A model generated the notes under the pieces. It worked only from the letters and a program-made list of their open reading frames with translations. It was not told the origin of the DNA and searched no databases. This document shows positions 1-8,838 of a stretch of 39,413 nucleotides of DNA, in pieces. Source of the DNA: JAKJBL01 sp964461335 (lineage in GTDB: Bacteria > Bacillota > Clostridia > Christensenellales > CAG-138). Numbering within the stretch: the first letter of the stretch is position 1; each line of letters starts with the position of its first letter. The stretch lies in the NCBI GenBank assembly GCA_964461335.1, contig CAYWTY010000005.1, positions 1 to 39,413 of the forward strand, written 5' to 3'. The translations under genes and the position numbers were made by a program.

Positions 1-10
1 GCGCATTCTC

Positions 11-52
11 TAAAATGAAAAAGGAGCCGTAGCTTGTTACTGCTACAGCCCC
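11..52 (-). terminator. Rho-independent terminator reading leftwards
   Basis: On the minus strand, positions 52-42 pair with 33-23 in an 11-bp stem with two G-T wobbles and an 8-nt loop. It is followed by TTTTT, CA and TTTT (positions 22-12). On the plus strand the same hairpin has no T-run, so it is oriented for leftward transcription. The only thing to its right on that strand is the 38-codon frame at 43-159, because the PDH operon runs the other way. Confidence 0.75.
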
Positions 53-159
53 TTACCATATTGGCTTGAGGCTGGGTTGCGAAATAAACGCGCATTCTGC
101 TGCATAACTTCGGCTTGAAAATTGGATTTATTACACATGATAGTTGCAAAGATAAGCAT
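43..159 (-). CDS. Small unrecognised reading frame, 38 aa
   Basis: An ATG frame of 38 codons ends in TAG inside the stem of the leftward terminator. The product is polar and Gln/Asn-rich towards the C-terminus and ends in SSQYGKGL; I do not recognise it. There is no convincing Shine-Dalgarno before the ATG at 159 or the internal ATG, and an in-frame stop lies six codons upstream. It could be a short protein, the 3' remnant of a decayed gene, or a chance frame inside a small RNA. The main support is that a strong terminator with no other obvious client sits at its end. Confidence 0.25.
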   Translation of the reverse strand: MLIFATIMCNKSNFQAEVMQQNARLFRNPASSQYGKGL

Positions 160-188
160 ATTAGAAAGAAACGCCTATTGTTGAATAC

Positions 189-217
189 TTGACGTTGAAA
201 TAATGCGCTGATATAAT
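189..217 (+). promoter_or_regulatory. Sigma-A type promoter of the PDH operon
   Basis: TTGACG at 189-194 and TATAAT at 212-217 are separated by exactly 17 bp, a near-consensus housekeeping promoter. Transcription would start near 224, leaving a leader of about 80 nt before the E2 start at 304. Confidence 0.75.
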
Positions 218-226
218 ATGTCTATC

Positions 227-246
227 GTGATGGTATAAGATATCAC
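227..246. promoter_or_regulatory. Inverted repeat just downstream of the PDH promoter (possible operator)
   Basis: GTGAT at 227-231 and ATCAC at 242-246 form a 5-bp dyad with a 10-bp centre, placed right after the predicted transcription start. The position suits a repressor site, but the half-sites are short and no regulator gene is nearby. This is inference from position only. Confidence 0.2.
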
Positions 247-303
247 TAAACAGTAGCAACCTAACAAGAAATGTAACACCACCTTAAAGAGGAGGGATGC
301 AGT

Positions 304-1662
304 GTGGCAATACCAGTATTGATGCCCCGCCAAGGCCAATCTGTTGAGACTTGTTTAATATCACAATGGCATAAACAGGTAGGCGATATTGTTAATGAAG
401 GAGATTTGCTTTTTACTTACGAAACCGATAAGGCCACGTTTGAAGAAGAAGCAAAAGCCTCTGGTACGCTTTTGGCAATATTCTATGGTGTTGATGATGA
501 TGTCCCAGTGTTGGCTAATGTCGCAGTAATTGGAGTTTCAGGAGAAGATTATTCTGAATTTATACAAGTCACTGAGCATAAAGCAGAAAACGTATCCCCA
601 AAAATTGCAGAAATTGCGACAGTAGCTTCAGAAAGCAATTTTGCTAATAATAAACAGGATAAAGCTATATCTCAACGAGCCCGGTCAACTGCCCGAAAAC
701 TTGGTGTTGATGTTTTTTCGGCTCAGCCAACCGGACCAAACGGCCGAATTATTGAACGCGATATCACAGCACTTGCTGCTGCTGGAGCACGCGCAACCCA
801 GGCAGTTCTTGTAGATAATGTGCTTAGTGAGCAATTGTCTAAACAGCAGGGAACCGGCATAGGGGGGCGGTTTAGCACAGCAGATTTAATGAGGGTAGAG
901 CATGGCGCTTTAACAGCAAGGGAAGTATCTGATGTTTCTATTGAGGCTAAAAGCTTTTCTCCTTCTGCTGCATATGAAGATATTAAACTTACAAATCTTC
1001 GAAAAGTAATTGCGCGCAATATGCAATATAGCCTAAATAATCTTGCGCAGCTAACACATCATAGTACCTTTGATGCAACAGCGCTCTTAAATCTTCGAAA
1101 CGAGTTTAAGCAGGCGCCGGAACATTTTGCGCTCCCTAACATTACATTAAATGATATGCTTCTTTTTGCTTGTTCTCGGGTTCTCCTGCACCACCCGGAT
1201 ATTAATGCTCATTTTCTTGATGATAAAATTAGGAGATTCACCTCATGCAACATAGGGTTTGCTGTTGATACGCCGCGAGGCCTTCTTGTGCCTACCGTTG
1301 TTTCAGCAGAGCACAAAAGCCTTGGGGAAATTGCAGCTGAAACGAAACTGCTTACTAATGCTGCGCAGCAAGGCTCTATAAACCCTGATTTGCTTTCCGG
1401 CGCTACATTTACTGTATCAAATTTAGGGGCGTTTGGCGTTGAAGGGTTTACACCGGTTATTAACCCCCCACAGACAGCCATACTTGGAATAGGTTCAATT
1501 ATTGAACGTATTCGTACTGTTGATGGTGTAATTAAGGCCTATCCTGCAATGGCAATTTCCCTAACTTATGACCACAGAGCTGTTGACGGTGCGCCTGCTG
1601 CGAGATTCATTGTCGAACTTACATCTGCTCTTGAAAACTTTGCAAGCTTAATTGCAGGTTAA
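304..1662 (+). CDS. pdhC: 2-oxoacid dehydrogenase E2 (dihydrolipoamide acyltransferase)
   Basis: E2 core of a pyruvate-type dehydrogenase complex; it moves the acyl group from its lipoyl arm to CoA in the cytoplasm. A single lipoyl domain is at residues 1-80, with the modified lysine K43 in ETDKA. The peripheral subunit-binding domain is at about 122-156, and the catalytic domain follows to the end with H424 and D428 in DHRAVDG. The length of 452 aa is normal. The start is GTG at 304, preceded by AGAGGAGG at about 288-295. It is the first gene behind the promoter at 189-217, with E3 42 bp downstream and the fused E1 after that. The E1 gene and context favour pyruvate, but acetoin or a branched-chain oxoacid cannot be excluded. 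Confidence 0.92.
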   Translation: MAIPVLMPRQGQSVETCLISQWHKQVGDIVNEGDLLFTYETDKATFEEEAKASGTLLAIFYGVDDDVPVLANVAVIGVSGEDYSEFIQVTEHKAENVSPKIAEIATVASESNFANNKQDKAISQRARSTARKLGVDVFSAQPTGPNGRIIERDITALAAAGARATQAVLVDNVLSEQLSKQQGTGIGGRFSTADLMRVEHGALTAREVSDVSIEAKSFSPSAAYEDIKLTNLRKVIARNMQYSLNNLAQLTHHSTFDATALLNLRNEFKQAPEHFALPNITLNDMLLFACSRVLLHHPDINAHFLDDKIRRFTSCNIGFAVDTPRGLLVPTVVSAEHKSLGEIAAETKLLTNAAQQGSINPDLLSGATFTVSNLGAFGVEGFTPVINPPQTAILGIGSIIERIRTVDGVIKAYPAMAISLTYDHRAVDGAPAARFIVELTSALENFASLIAG

Positions 1663-1703
1663 ATTATCGCAAACCATTTTTCATATTAGCGGGAGGATAG
1701 CTT

Positions 1704-3071
1704 ATGCCCTACGACTTGATAGTATTAGGTGGAGGTCCAGCCGGATATATTGCGAGTGAACGCGCAGCAAATGCAGGTTTAACTGTTCTTTGCATTGAAG
1801 AGCGAAATCTCGGAGGGGTATGTTTAAATGAAGGTTGTATACCTACAAAAACACTTCTTTACTCTGCAAAACTTTTCGAAAGCGCCTTATACGCAGATAA
1901 ATACGGAATACACGCAGGCGAGCTTTCTATTGACCACTCCAAAATAATTGCAAGGAAGAACAAGGTTGTTAAAACCTTGGTAACCGGTGTGCGCTCCGCT
2001 TTGAAAACCTCTGGTGTAACTGTAGTTGAGGGCAGAGGTGTTATTGAAGGGAGGTCGCAAGACGGCTATGCTGTGCGCGTTGGCAGCGAGTTATATTTTT
2101 CAAAAAAGCTATTGATAGCGACTGGCTCAAGCGCAGCTATACCGCCAATACCTGGGTTAAGAGAAGGGCTCGAATCTGGGTTTGTAGTAACGAGTCGTGA
2201 GGTTCTTAACCTAAAAGAAAAGCCGGCATCGCTTACTGTAATAGGCGGGGGCATTATTGGGCTTGAAATAGCTTCATATTATAATGCAATAGGCACTAAG
2301 GTTACAGTTGTAGAGCTTCTTGATCATATTGCCGGCGAAAATGATGCAGATCTAATTAGCATTTTGCAGAAAGGTTATGAAAAAAAGGGCATAGAGTTTA
2401 AGCTCAATACAAAGGCGAAAACAATTTCTGGAGATGGAGTGATGTGTGTAAGTGGTGAAAATGAAGAATTTATTGCCTCTGAGCGTGTGCTGCTTTCAAT
2501 TGGCCGAAAAGCGAATATTAAAAATATTGGTCTTGATACAATAAATGTACTCGTAAAAGACGGGGCAATAGTAACAGACGAATATATGAAAACAAACATT
2601 CCTGAGGTATATGCGGCCGGAGACGTTAACGAAAAAGCAATGCTTGCGCATACTGCTTACAGAGAAGCGGAGGTTGCTGTAAACAACATGCTCAACAAGC
2701 GCGATAGAATGCGCTACATAGCAATACCATCCGTACTTTATACTAACCCTGAGCTTTCAAGTGTTGGCGAAACAGAAGTATCAGCGCGAAATAAAGGCCT
2801 TGAAACTGCAGTTGTTTCAATCCCTATGCGTTTTTCTGGCCGCTATTTGGCAGAAAACGAGGGCGGAAATGGAATATGTAAGCTTGTTATTGATAAAAAG
2901 AGAAACATACTTTTAGGCGCTCAGGCACTTGGAAACTACTCTTCTGAATTTATAGTAGCTGCATGTACTTTTATTGAGCTTGAGCTTCCTCTTGATGATA
3001 TAAAAGAAATAGTATTCCCGCACCCCACAGTTAGCGAAATATTGCGAGAAGCTGTGTTTCAGTATAAATAG
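1704..3071 (+). CDS. lpdA: Dihydrolipoamide dehydrogenase (E3)
   Basis: FAD-dependent disulfide oxidoreductase that reoxidises the lipoyl arm of E2 and passes electrons to NAD+. The FAD dinucleotide-binding motif GGGPAG is at residues 9-14, and the redox-active pair C40/C45 is in GGVCLNEGC. An NAD-binding GGGIIG lies near residue 180, and the dimer-interface active-site pair is H440/E445 in HPTVSE. The length of 455 aa is typical and there is no N-terminal lipoyl domain. ATG at 1704 follows GGGAGGA. It lies between E2 and E1, so it is very probably dedicated to this complex, although E3 is often shared between complexes. Confidence 0.95.
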   Translation: MPYDLIVLGGGPAGYIASERAANAGLTVLCIEERNLGGVCLNEGCIPTKTLLYSAKLFESALYADKYGIHAGELSIDHSKIIARKNKVVKTLVTGVRSALKTSGVTVVEGRGVIEGRSQDGYAVRVGSELYFSKKLLIATGSSAAIPPIPGLREGLESGFVVTSREVLNLKEKPASLTVIGGGIIGLEIASYYNAIGTKVTVVELLDHIAGENDADLISILQKGYEKKGIEFKLNTKAKTISGDGVMCVSGENEEFIASERVLLSIGRKANIKNIGLDTINVLVKDGAIVTDEYMKTNIPEVYAAGDVNEKAMLAHTAYREAEVAVNNMLNKRDRMRYIAIPSVLYTNPELSSVGETEVSARNKGLETAVVSIPMRFSGRYLAENEGGNGICKLVIDKKRNILLGAQALGNYSSEFIVAACTFIELELPLDDIKEIVFPHPTVSEILREAVFQYK

Positions 3072-3138
3072 CAAGGCATTGAATTCGTGTTGTAATGTAT
3101 CATCCTGAAATACTTGGAATTCTTTTAAGGAGCCAATA

Positions 3139-5601
3139 ATGACTAAAACCTTATTTATATCGCCAAATGAAGTGCGCAAAGCAGATGTGTTAAAATTCTC
3201 GGATATTCATGTGAACACATACCAAAAGAGCGTTAAGGACGAAATAAGCAATTTTTCAAAGACTGAATTTTTGCACATTTATCGAGACATGTGCTATATA
3301 CGTGAGTTTGAAACAATGCTTAACAGCATAAAGACGAGAAATGAGTATGACGGTATAGAGTATAATCACCCAGGGCCCGCTCACTTAGGAATAGGGCAGG
3401 AAGCAGCATATGTGGGCGGTGCTTACCATCTTACTCTTGATGATTATACTTTTGGGTCTCACAGAAGCCATGGCGAGATTCTTGCAAAAGGTCTTCGAAC
3501 TATTGAAACTATTGAAGAAGAAAAGCTGATTTCCATTATGGAAAGCTATTTTGATGGGAAACTGCTTCGCGTAATAAACAACAAAAAACCAGTAAAAGAA
3601 ATGGCACGCGATTTTTTGCTCTACGGAACTATGTGTGAGATCTTTGCCCGCGAGAATGGTTTTAACAAGGGAATGGGCGGTTCTATGCATGCATTCTTTA
3701 CTCCGTTTGGCATATATCCAAATAATGCTATTGTTGGCGGAAGTGGAAGTATTTCAGTTGGAAGTGCGCTATATAAGCTAATTAACAAAAAGCCTGGTGT
3801 CGTAATCTGCAGCATAGGCGATGCTTCAACTGCATGCGGTCCTGTTTGGGAAGGCTTAATGCTCGCTGCAATGGCGCAGTATAAGACACTCTGGGAAGAT
3901 CATGGCGGCGGGATGCCACTGCTGTACCATATAAACAATAATTTCTATGGAATGGGCGGCCAGACTATGGGCGAAACAATGGGCTTTGATGTTGTGGCAC
4001 GCATGGCTGCAGCTATATGCCCTACCCAACTTCATGCAGAGCGAATAGATGGATATAACCCATTAGCTGTAATTGATGCATATTCACGCAAACTGCCTTT
4101 AGCTAAAAAAGATGGTCCTGTGCTCTTGGATATTGTAACCTACCGAGTTTCCGGCCATTCACCCTCCGACTCTTCAACCTACAGAACTAAAGAGGAAATA
4201 GAAGCATGGGCAGAAGCTGATTCTATTCGAACTTTTGGAAACCAGCTGGTTGAAGCAGGCATATGTGCACACGCAGAGCTTGAAAAGATATGGGCTTGTG
4301 TAAAAGAAGATACTTCACGAAACCTCAAACTCAGCATTAACGATAGCATATCGCCAACAGTGGACATTTTCCAAACACAGCAGAATTTTATCGCTGAACA
4401 TATGTTTTCAAATGAACATATTCCGAGTATGGAGTCTAATAGGGCTCCCGATGTATTGTGCCCAAAAGAAGAGTGCCCCCGAATACAACAGATATCTAAA
4501 AAAGCCCGTTTTGGGCTTGATGAAAATGGCAGACCTGTTCCAAAGGCGCGCATGTACCAGCTTCGTGATGCAATAGCTGAACCAATAATCAATAAGTTTT
4601 ATGAAGACCCTACTTTTGTAGCATTTGGAGAAGATGTACGAGATTGGGGCGGGGCGTTTGCTGTTTATCGAGGAATGACAGAAGCTATACCATATCATAG
4701 GTTGTTTAATACACCAATTGCCGAGGCTGCAATCGTTGGTGCAGCAGTTGGATATGCAATGAGCGGAGGCAGGGTTGTTGCTGAACTTATGTACTGTGAT
4801 TTTTTAGGGCGTGCAGGAGACGAAGTTTTTAATCAGCTTAGCAAATGGCAGGCAATGAGCGCTGGGTTGCTAAAGATGCCGGTGGTGTTGCGCATGAGTG
4901 TCGGCTCAAAATATGGTGCTCAGCACAGCCAGGACTGGTCAAGCCTTGTTGCACATATCCCAGGGCTTAAGGTCGTATATCCTGCTACGCCTTATGATGC
5001 CAAGGGCTTAATGCAAAAAGCGCTTAATGGAACTGACCCTGTTATTTTCCTTGAGAGCCAGCGCATTTATGATATTGGTGAATTGTTCCATGAAGGTGGA
5101 GTACCTGAAGCTGAATATGAAATCCCCTTTGGTGAGCCGGATATTAAGCGGCAGGGCTCAGATATAACCATCCTTTCAATTGGTGCAACTCTTTATAGAG
5201 CGCTTAAAGCAGCTGAAATACTTGAGAATAACTACGGTGTCTTTGCAGAAGTTATTGATGCGCGCACTTTAGTACCGTTCAATTATGAAAAAGTAATAGA
5301 AAGCGTGCGTAAAACAGGGCGTATAGTAGTAACAGGGGATGCATGTGAGCGCAACTCATTTATGAGACAACTTGCAAGCACCATAACTGAGCTATGTTTT
5401 GATAGCCTTGACGCACCTCCCATTGTTGTGGGGGCAAAAAACTGGATTACCCCAGCGCATGAGCTTGAAAACGCATTTTTCCCACAACCCGAATGGATTA
5501 TCGACTATATCCATGAGCGGATTCTGCCTCTAAAAGGGCATATAGTGCAGCATAATTGCACTGAGCTTGAACAACTCCGTGAAAACAAGGCTGGCGTTTA
5601 G
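3139..5601 (+). CDS. Fused 2-oxoacid dehydrogenase E1 alpha-beta subunit
   Basis: Thiamine-diphosphate-dependent decarboxylase component, with E1 alpha (about residues 40-400) and E1 beta (about 465-805) joined by a linker of about 60 residues. The alpha part has GSHRSHG and a ThDP motif starting G227-D228-A229. Its paired asparagines are at 266-268, about 36 residues on, where the usual spacing is 24-27; the extra stretch holds a WEDHGGG segment. The beta part has NTPIAEAAIVG at about 524 and a C-terminal transketolase domain with DARTLVPF. ATG at 3139 follows AAGGAG. It is the last gene of the operon. The neighbouring E2 and E3 make it the E1 of the same complex; pyruvate is the likely substrate but this is inferred. 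Confidence 0.9.
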   Translation: MTKTLFISPNEVRKADVLKFSDIHVNTYQKSVKDEISNFSKTEFLHIYRDMCYIREFETMLNSIKTRNEYDGIEYNHPGPAHLGIGQEAAYVGGAYHLTLDDYTFGSHRSHGEILAKGLRTIETIEEEKLISIMESYFDGKLLRVINNKKPVKEMARDFLLYGTMCEIFARENGFNKGMGGSMHAFFTPFGIYPNNAIVGGSGSISVGSALYKLINKKPGVVICSIGDASTACGPVWEGLMLAAMAQYKTLWEDHGGGMPLLYHINNNFYGMGGQTMGETMGFDVVARMAAAICPTQLHAERIDGYNPLAVIDAYSRKLPLAKKDGPVLLDIVTYRVSGHSPSDSSTYRTKEEIEAWAEADSIRTFGNQLVEAGICAHAELEKIWACVKEDTSRNLKLSINDSISPTVDIFQTQQNFIAEHMFSNEHIPSMESNRAPDVLCPKEECPRIQQISKKARFGLDENGRPVPKARMYQLRDAIAEPIINKFYEDPTFVAFGEDVRDWGGAFAVYRGMTEAIPYHRLFNTPIAEAAIVGAAVGYAMSGGRVVAELMYCDFLGRAGDEVFNQLSKWQAMSAGLLKMPVVLRMSVGSKYGAQHSQDWSSLVAHIPGLKVVYPATPYDAKGLMQKALNGTDPVIFLESQRIYDIGELFHEGGVPEAEYEIPFGEPDIKRQGSDITILSIGATLYRALKAAEILENNYGVFAEVIDARTLVPFNYEKVIESVRKTGRIVVTGDACERNSFMRQLASTITELCFDSLDAPPIVVGAKNWITPAHELENAFFPQPEWIIDYIHERILPLKGHIVQHNCTELEQLRENKAGV

Positions 5602-5628
5602 CTTTTCGCATGTTGGTAAAAATGCAGT

Positions 5629-5665
5629 AAAAAAAGGGGGCTGAGTTTTCCACAATACTCAGCCC
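5629..5665 (-). terminator. Terminator between convergent E1 and DUF503 genes
   Basis: An 8-bp perfect stem, GGGCTGAG at 5638-5645 with CTCAGCCC at 5658-5665, has a 12-nt loop. On the minus strand it is followed by CC and seven T (5635-5629), giving a strong terminator for the DUF503 gene. On the plus strand only a short TT follows, so it probably ends the PDH transcript less efficiently. Confidence 0.7.
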
Positions 5666-5697
5666 TTAAAATATAAAGCTATAAGAATGGTTTTTTG

Positions 5698-5979
5698 CTA
5701 AAAGAACTCTCTTTCAAAGGATAGAAGTTCTGCATCTGTGTTGATTTCCACAAAATTGAGGATATTGTCCAATGTGCTCTCAGCCTGCGCTTTACTTAAT
5801 GCTATTATTGCTATGCCAAGCACGATTGTAATGTGTACATCTTGGGCTTCAACTTCAGCAGCTGATATGTTGAAGCTGTTCTTAAGTTTTGCGACAAGGC
5901 TCTTAACGATGCTGCGTTTTTCCTTGAGGGAGCGAACCCACGGTGCGCTAAGTGTAATCGTTTGAATGGCTGCTCGCAT
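5698..5979 (-). CDS. ylxP: DUF503 (YlxP-like) family protein
   Basis: A 93-residue protein with the DUF503 hallmarks: the early RSLKEKRSIVKSL motif at about 16-28, a following FNISAAEVEAQD segment, and a C-terminal ELLSFERE. In many Firmicutes ylxP lies beside infB and rbfA and is linked to translation or ribosome maturation, but its biochemistry is not settled. Here it stands alone at the end of a minus-strand gene run. ATG at 5979 follows AAGGAG. The family assignment rests on recalled motifs. Confidence 0.8.
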   Translation of the reverse strand: MRAAIQTITLSAPWVRSLKEKRSIVKSLVAKLKNSFNISAAEVEAQDVHITIVLGIAIIALSKAQAESTLDNILNFVEINTDAELLSFEREFF

Positions 5980-6075
5980 AAGTACTCCTTATTGAAAACT
6001 AAGCATTAAATGATGGCTGAGGCATACGCTTCGTATAAAAACGCTCTATCAAGATGTCCGAAATACTACCTTCGC

Positions 6076-6444
6076 TTAGTTTGAAACTTTGCGGTTAAGC
6101 AAGGTTTCCTCCCATTCGGTAAGTCTAAAACCTATTAAAACAAAATCTTCGCCAACTAAGAGCGGTCGCTTTACAAGCATACCATCCTTTGCGAGCAATT
6201 CGAGCTGTTCCTGCTCAGTCATACTTATTAGCTTATCCTTAAGCGCCAATTCTTTGTATTTTAATCCGCTTGTGTTGAAGAACCTTTTTAGCGGGAGTCT
6301 GCTCTTATGAAACCAAGTTTTATGTTCTTCGAAAGAGGGATTGAGCTGCTTAATATCTCGTGATGTATAGGGCAGTGCATTATCATCCAGCCATCTTTTT
6401 GCACGCTGGCATGTTGTGCATTTGGGGTAACAAATAAACTGCAT
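6076..6444 (-). CDS. ArsC/Spx-family thioredoxin-fold protein
   Basis: A 122-residue member of the arsenate reductase (ArsC)/Spx/YffB superfamily. C9-T-T-C12 forms a CxxC close to the N-terminus as in Spx, and the family's RPL element appears as VKRPLLVG near residue 93. Spx acts as a redox-sensing RNA polymerase adaptor, while YffB/ArsC-like members are small reductases. The CxxC and length favour an Spx/MgsR-like or thiol-reductase role, but the sequence alone does not decide. ATG at 6444 follows AAAGGAG. It lies 54 bp after the nitrilase gene on the same strand and may share its transcript. Confidence 0.8.
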   Translation of the reverse strand: MQFICYPKCTTCQRAKRWLDDNALPYTSRDIKQLNPSFEEHKTWFHKSRLPLKRFFNTSGLKYKELALKDKLISMTEQEQLELLAKDGMLVKRPLLVGEDFVLIGFRLTEWEETLLNRKVSN

Positions 6445-6498
6445 ACAATGCTCCTTTAAGAAACTTCGCTTTTAGGAATATTCAATATGCGAGTGCGG

Positions 6499-7293
6499 CT
6501 AATACAAGTCTTTTCTTCTATTAGCACGTACTGGGATACTATTGCGCATTTGCTCAAGCAATGCATACTCGAGCTCTACTATTGCACAGCCTTCATCCTC
6601 CATACAATCATGCAGAACGGTGCCATCAGGGGTTGCTACAAGCGAGTGGCCATACGCATTTGGGGATTGTGCAGGGGAAACTGCAGCAACAAAGACCTGG
6701 TTATCAAGCGCACGTGCACGCATAAGTAATTCCCAGTGCCGCGGCCCTGTTGTGCGTGCAAATGCAGCAGGTAGCGCAATTAAGTCTACACTTTGTTCCA
6801 TAAGCAGGCGCGACCATTCAGGAAAGCGTATATCAAAGCAAATCATGACTCCGGTTTTTAAAGGTGCATTATGCAGCACTAGGGGGAAATTATCACCGCG
6901 GGAAATGACCTCAGACTCCATAAATCGAAATGTACCAGGCACATCAATATCAAATAAATGCGCCTTTCTGTATTTGCCGGCGAATGCGCCATCAGATGAA
7001 AATGACATACTGGTATTAAAGATTGCTCCATTTTCAACTTCAGGAATTGATCCGCCAATTATAAACATTCCAGTTTCTTTTGCAATCTCTTGCAGCATTG
7101 TCCCTGTTTCACCCTCAGGGCAGGCTTCGGCTGCAGAGGAAAATAATGCAGTTACATAGGCTATTGTGAACATTTCTGGGAGCAAAGCCATTTCGGCACC
7201 TTTGTCTGCTGCCGTATAAAGCATTTTTCGGCAGCGGCGGAGATTATCAGCTTTATTCTCGGTTACGCGAAGCTGGCATAAGGCAAGTTTCAT
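6499..7293 (-). CDS. Carbon-nitrogen hydrolase (Nit2/omega-amidase-like)
   Basis: A nitrilase-superfamily amidase of 264 aa with the full catalytic triad: E40 (LLPEMF), K110 (YRKAHLFD) and C152 (MICFDIRFPEW). The FDIRFPE context and RKAHLFD are typical of Nit2/YafV-type omega-amidases, which hydrolyse alpha-ketoglutaramate and similar monoamides in metabolite repair. The exact substrate is inferred. The ribosome site before ATG 7293 is weak (GGTGGTG). Only 19 bp separate it from the upstream threonine synthase stop, so translation may depend on that gene's transcript. No functional tie to thrC is obvious. Confidence 0.85.
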   Translation of the reverse strand: MKLALCQLRVTENKADNLRRCRKMLYTAADKGAEMALLPEMFTIAYVTALFSSAAEACPEGETGTMLQEIAKETGMFIIGGSIPEVENGAIFNTSMSFSSDGAFAGKYRKAHLFDIDVPGTFRFMESEVISRGDNFPLVLHNAPLKTGVMICFDIRFPEWSRLLMEQSVDLIALPAAFARTTGPRHWELLMRARALDNQVFVAAVSPAQSPNAYGHSLVATPDGTVLHDCMEDEGCAIVELEYALLEQMRNSIPVRANRRKDLY

Positions 7294-7312
7294 TAGTTAA
7301 ACACCACCATTA

Positions 7313-8782
7313 CTATAAAATATCGAGTACCTGCCTGGGGATTTCGTGTATTTCACAAACATTGCTGTGCAAGACCTGCTTATTCTCAAGCTCTAAAATT
7401 GAACTTGGGATGGGTAAACCTGAAAGCGCTGATAAGCGCAAGGCATTTTTAAAATCATCGTTAGACGGAGCTTCAAAAGCCTTAAGTACCTCAGATGCAA
7501 ACTTGAAAGGGTTGGCAGTTGAAAGCAGGATAGTATGAAAGGGGTCGGATTCTTTGCTTAAATATCTTTCAAGCACTGTTTGGGCAACAGCTGTGTGAGG
7601 GTCCATAAGATAGCCATGTTCATTAAAGGAGGAATAAATAGTTGAAAGCGTATCTTCTTCACTACACCAATCAGCATGGAACAAACGGCTAATGTAGTCA
7701 GGCAAACCGTTCTCCAGAAAATATCCTCCTGATTGCTTCAACGAATGCATTAAAGCGGATACACGCGTTTCATCTCTGTTTAAAGCTTCAAACAGCAGAC
7801 GCTCAAGGTTGGAAGAAATAAGTATATCAATTGAGCAGGACATGTTTTTATAAAACGGTCGCTTAGCGTTATATATACCGCTATTAAAGAAATCAGTTAA
7901 GACATTGTTGCGGTTTGAGGCGCAAATTAATTTATTTACGGGCAACCCCATACGCATTGAATAATAACCTGCAAGAATATCCCCGAAATTTCCTGTTGGA
8001 ACGCAGAAGTTGACGGGTTCCTTGTAAGCAATACGCCCAGTTTTGCAAAGCTCAATATATGAAAAGAAATAGTACACTATCTGAGGCAGCAGACGGCCAA
8101 AGTTGATTGAATTAGCGGAAGAGAGACGATATCCAAGTTGTTTTGCCTTGTTGCGAATAATGCCATCAGCAAAAACCTGTTTTATTGCAGTTTGTGCATC
8201 GTCAAAGCTGCCATTTATACCGCAGACTGCTACATTGCTTCCGTCTTGAGTTACCATCTGCAGCCACTGAGCACGGCTTACTCCTCCATGAGGGTAAAAA
8301 ACCTGAATCTTTGTTCCTTCCACATCTTTAAAGCCGGAAAGCGCAGCTTTGCCAGTATCTCCTGAAGTTGCAACCAAGATATATATTTGCTTATCTTCTT
8401 TTATTTGCACAATTGAATCGCGCATTAAGTGAGGCAGCAGCTGTAAGGCAATATCTTTAAAAGCAAGTGTTGGCCCATGCCAAAGCTCGAGTATGCTTTC
8501 GGCTTTGTCTAAGTGAACTAAAGGGGTTATAAGCTTTGTATCGAAACTTCTCCCATAGGCAGAAGCAAGCATTTTGTGAAGTTTGCTTTCTGTTGTATCA
8601 AGGTATGGGGCAAGTATTTTGTGCGCAATAGAAAGATAGTCCCCGGAATGCTCCAATAATTCAGAAATGGAGATTTGCGGAAATAGCTCAGGTACATATA
8701 GGCCGCCTAAAGGGCAAATACCTTCCACTATAGCTTGAGCTGCAGAAACAGGCGCGCCTCCGCGTGTACTAAGATACTGCAT
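7313..8782 (-). CDS. thrC: Threonine synthase
   Basis: PLP enzyme converting O-phosphohomoserine to threonine. It begins MQYLSTRG, typical of the fungal/bacterial short-form class, and carries the PLP lysine K109 in GPTLAFKD, the phosphate-binding ATSGDTGKAA loop, and SANSINFGR. The length of 489 aa fits. ATG at 8782 follows AAGGAG. The gene lies downstream of the P-loop protein gene with a 56-bp gap that holds no visible terminator. No other threonine pathway gene is in the window. Confidence 0.95.
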   Translation of the reverse strand: MQYLSTRGGAPVSAAQAIVEGICPLGGLYVPELFPQISISELLEHSGDYLSIAHKILAPYLDTTESKLHKMLASAYGRSFDTKLITPLVHLDKAESILELWHGPTLAFKDIALQLLPHLMRDSIVQIKEDKQIYILVATSGDTGKAALSGFKDVEGTKIQVFYPHGGVSRAQWLQMVTQDGSNVAVCGINGSFDDAQTAIKQVFADGIIRNKAKQLGYRLSSANSINFGRLLPQIVYYFFSYIELCKTGRIAYKEPVNFCVPTGNFGDILAGYYSMRMGLPVNKLICASNRNNVLTDFFNSGIYNAKRPFYKNMSCSIDILISSNLERLLFEALNRDETRVSALMHSLKQSGGYFLENGLPDYISRLFHADWCSEEDTLSTIYSSFNEHGYLMDPHTAVAQTVLERYLSKESDPFHTILLSTANPFKFASEVLKAFEAPSNDDFKNALRLSALSGLPIPSSILELENKQVLHSNVCEIHEIPRQVLDIL

Positions 8783-8838
8783 GGAGTCTCCTTGCTATAA
8801 CAACTTGAGGTCGCATCTTGTAGTTAAGGTTTTTCAAA

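Noticed and set aside
4179..4592. 137-codon minus frame inside the fused E1 gene
   Set aside because: Antisense to a conserved coding region, Ser-rich and unrecognised.
6542..7159. 205-codon plus-strand frame antisense to the nitrilase gene
   Set aside because: The minus frame has an intact catalytic triad; this frame is low-complexity Ser-rich shadow sequence with no ribosome site.
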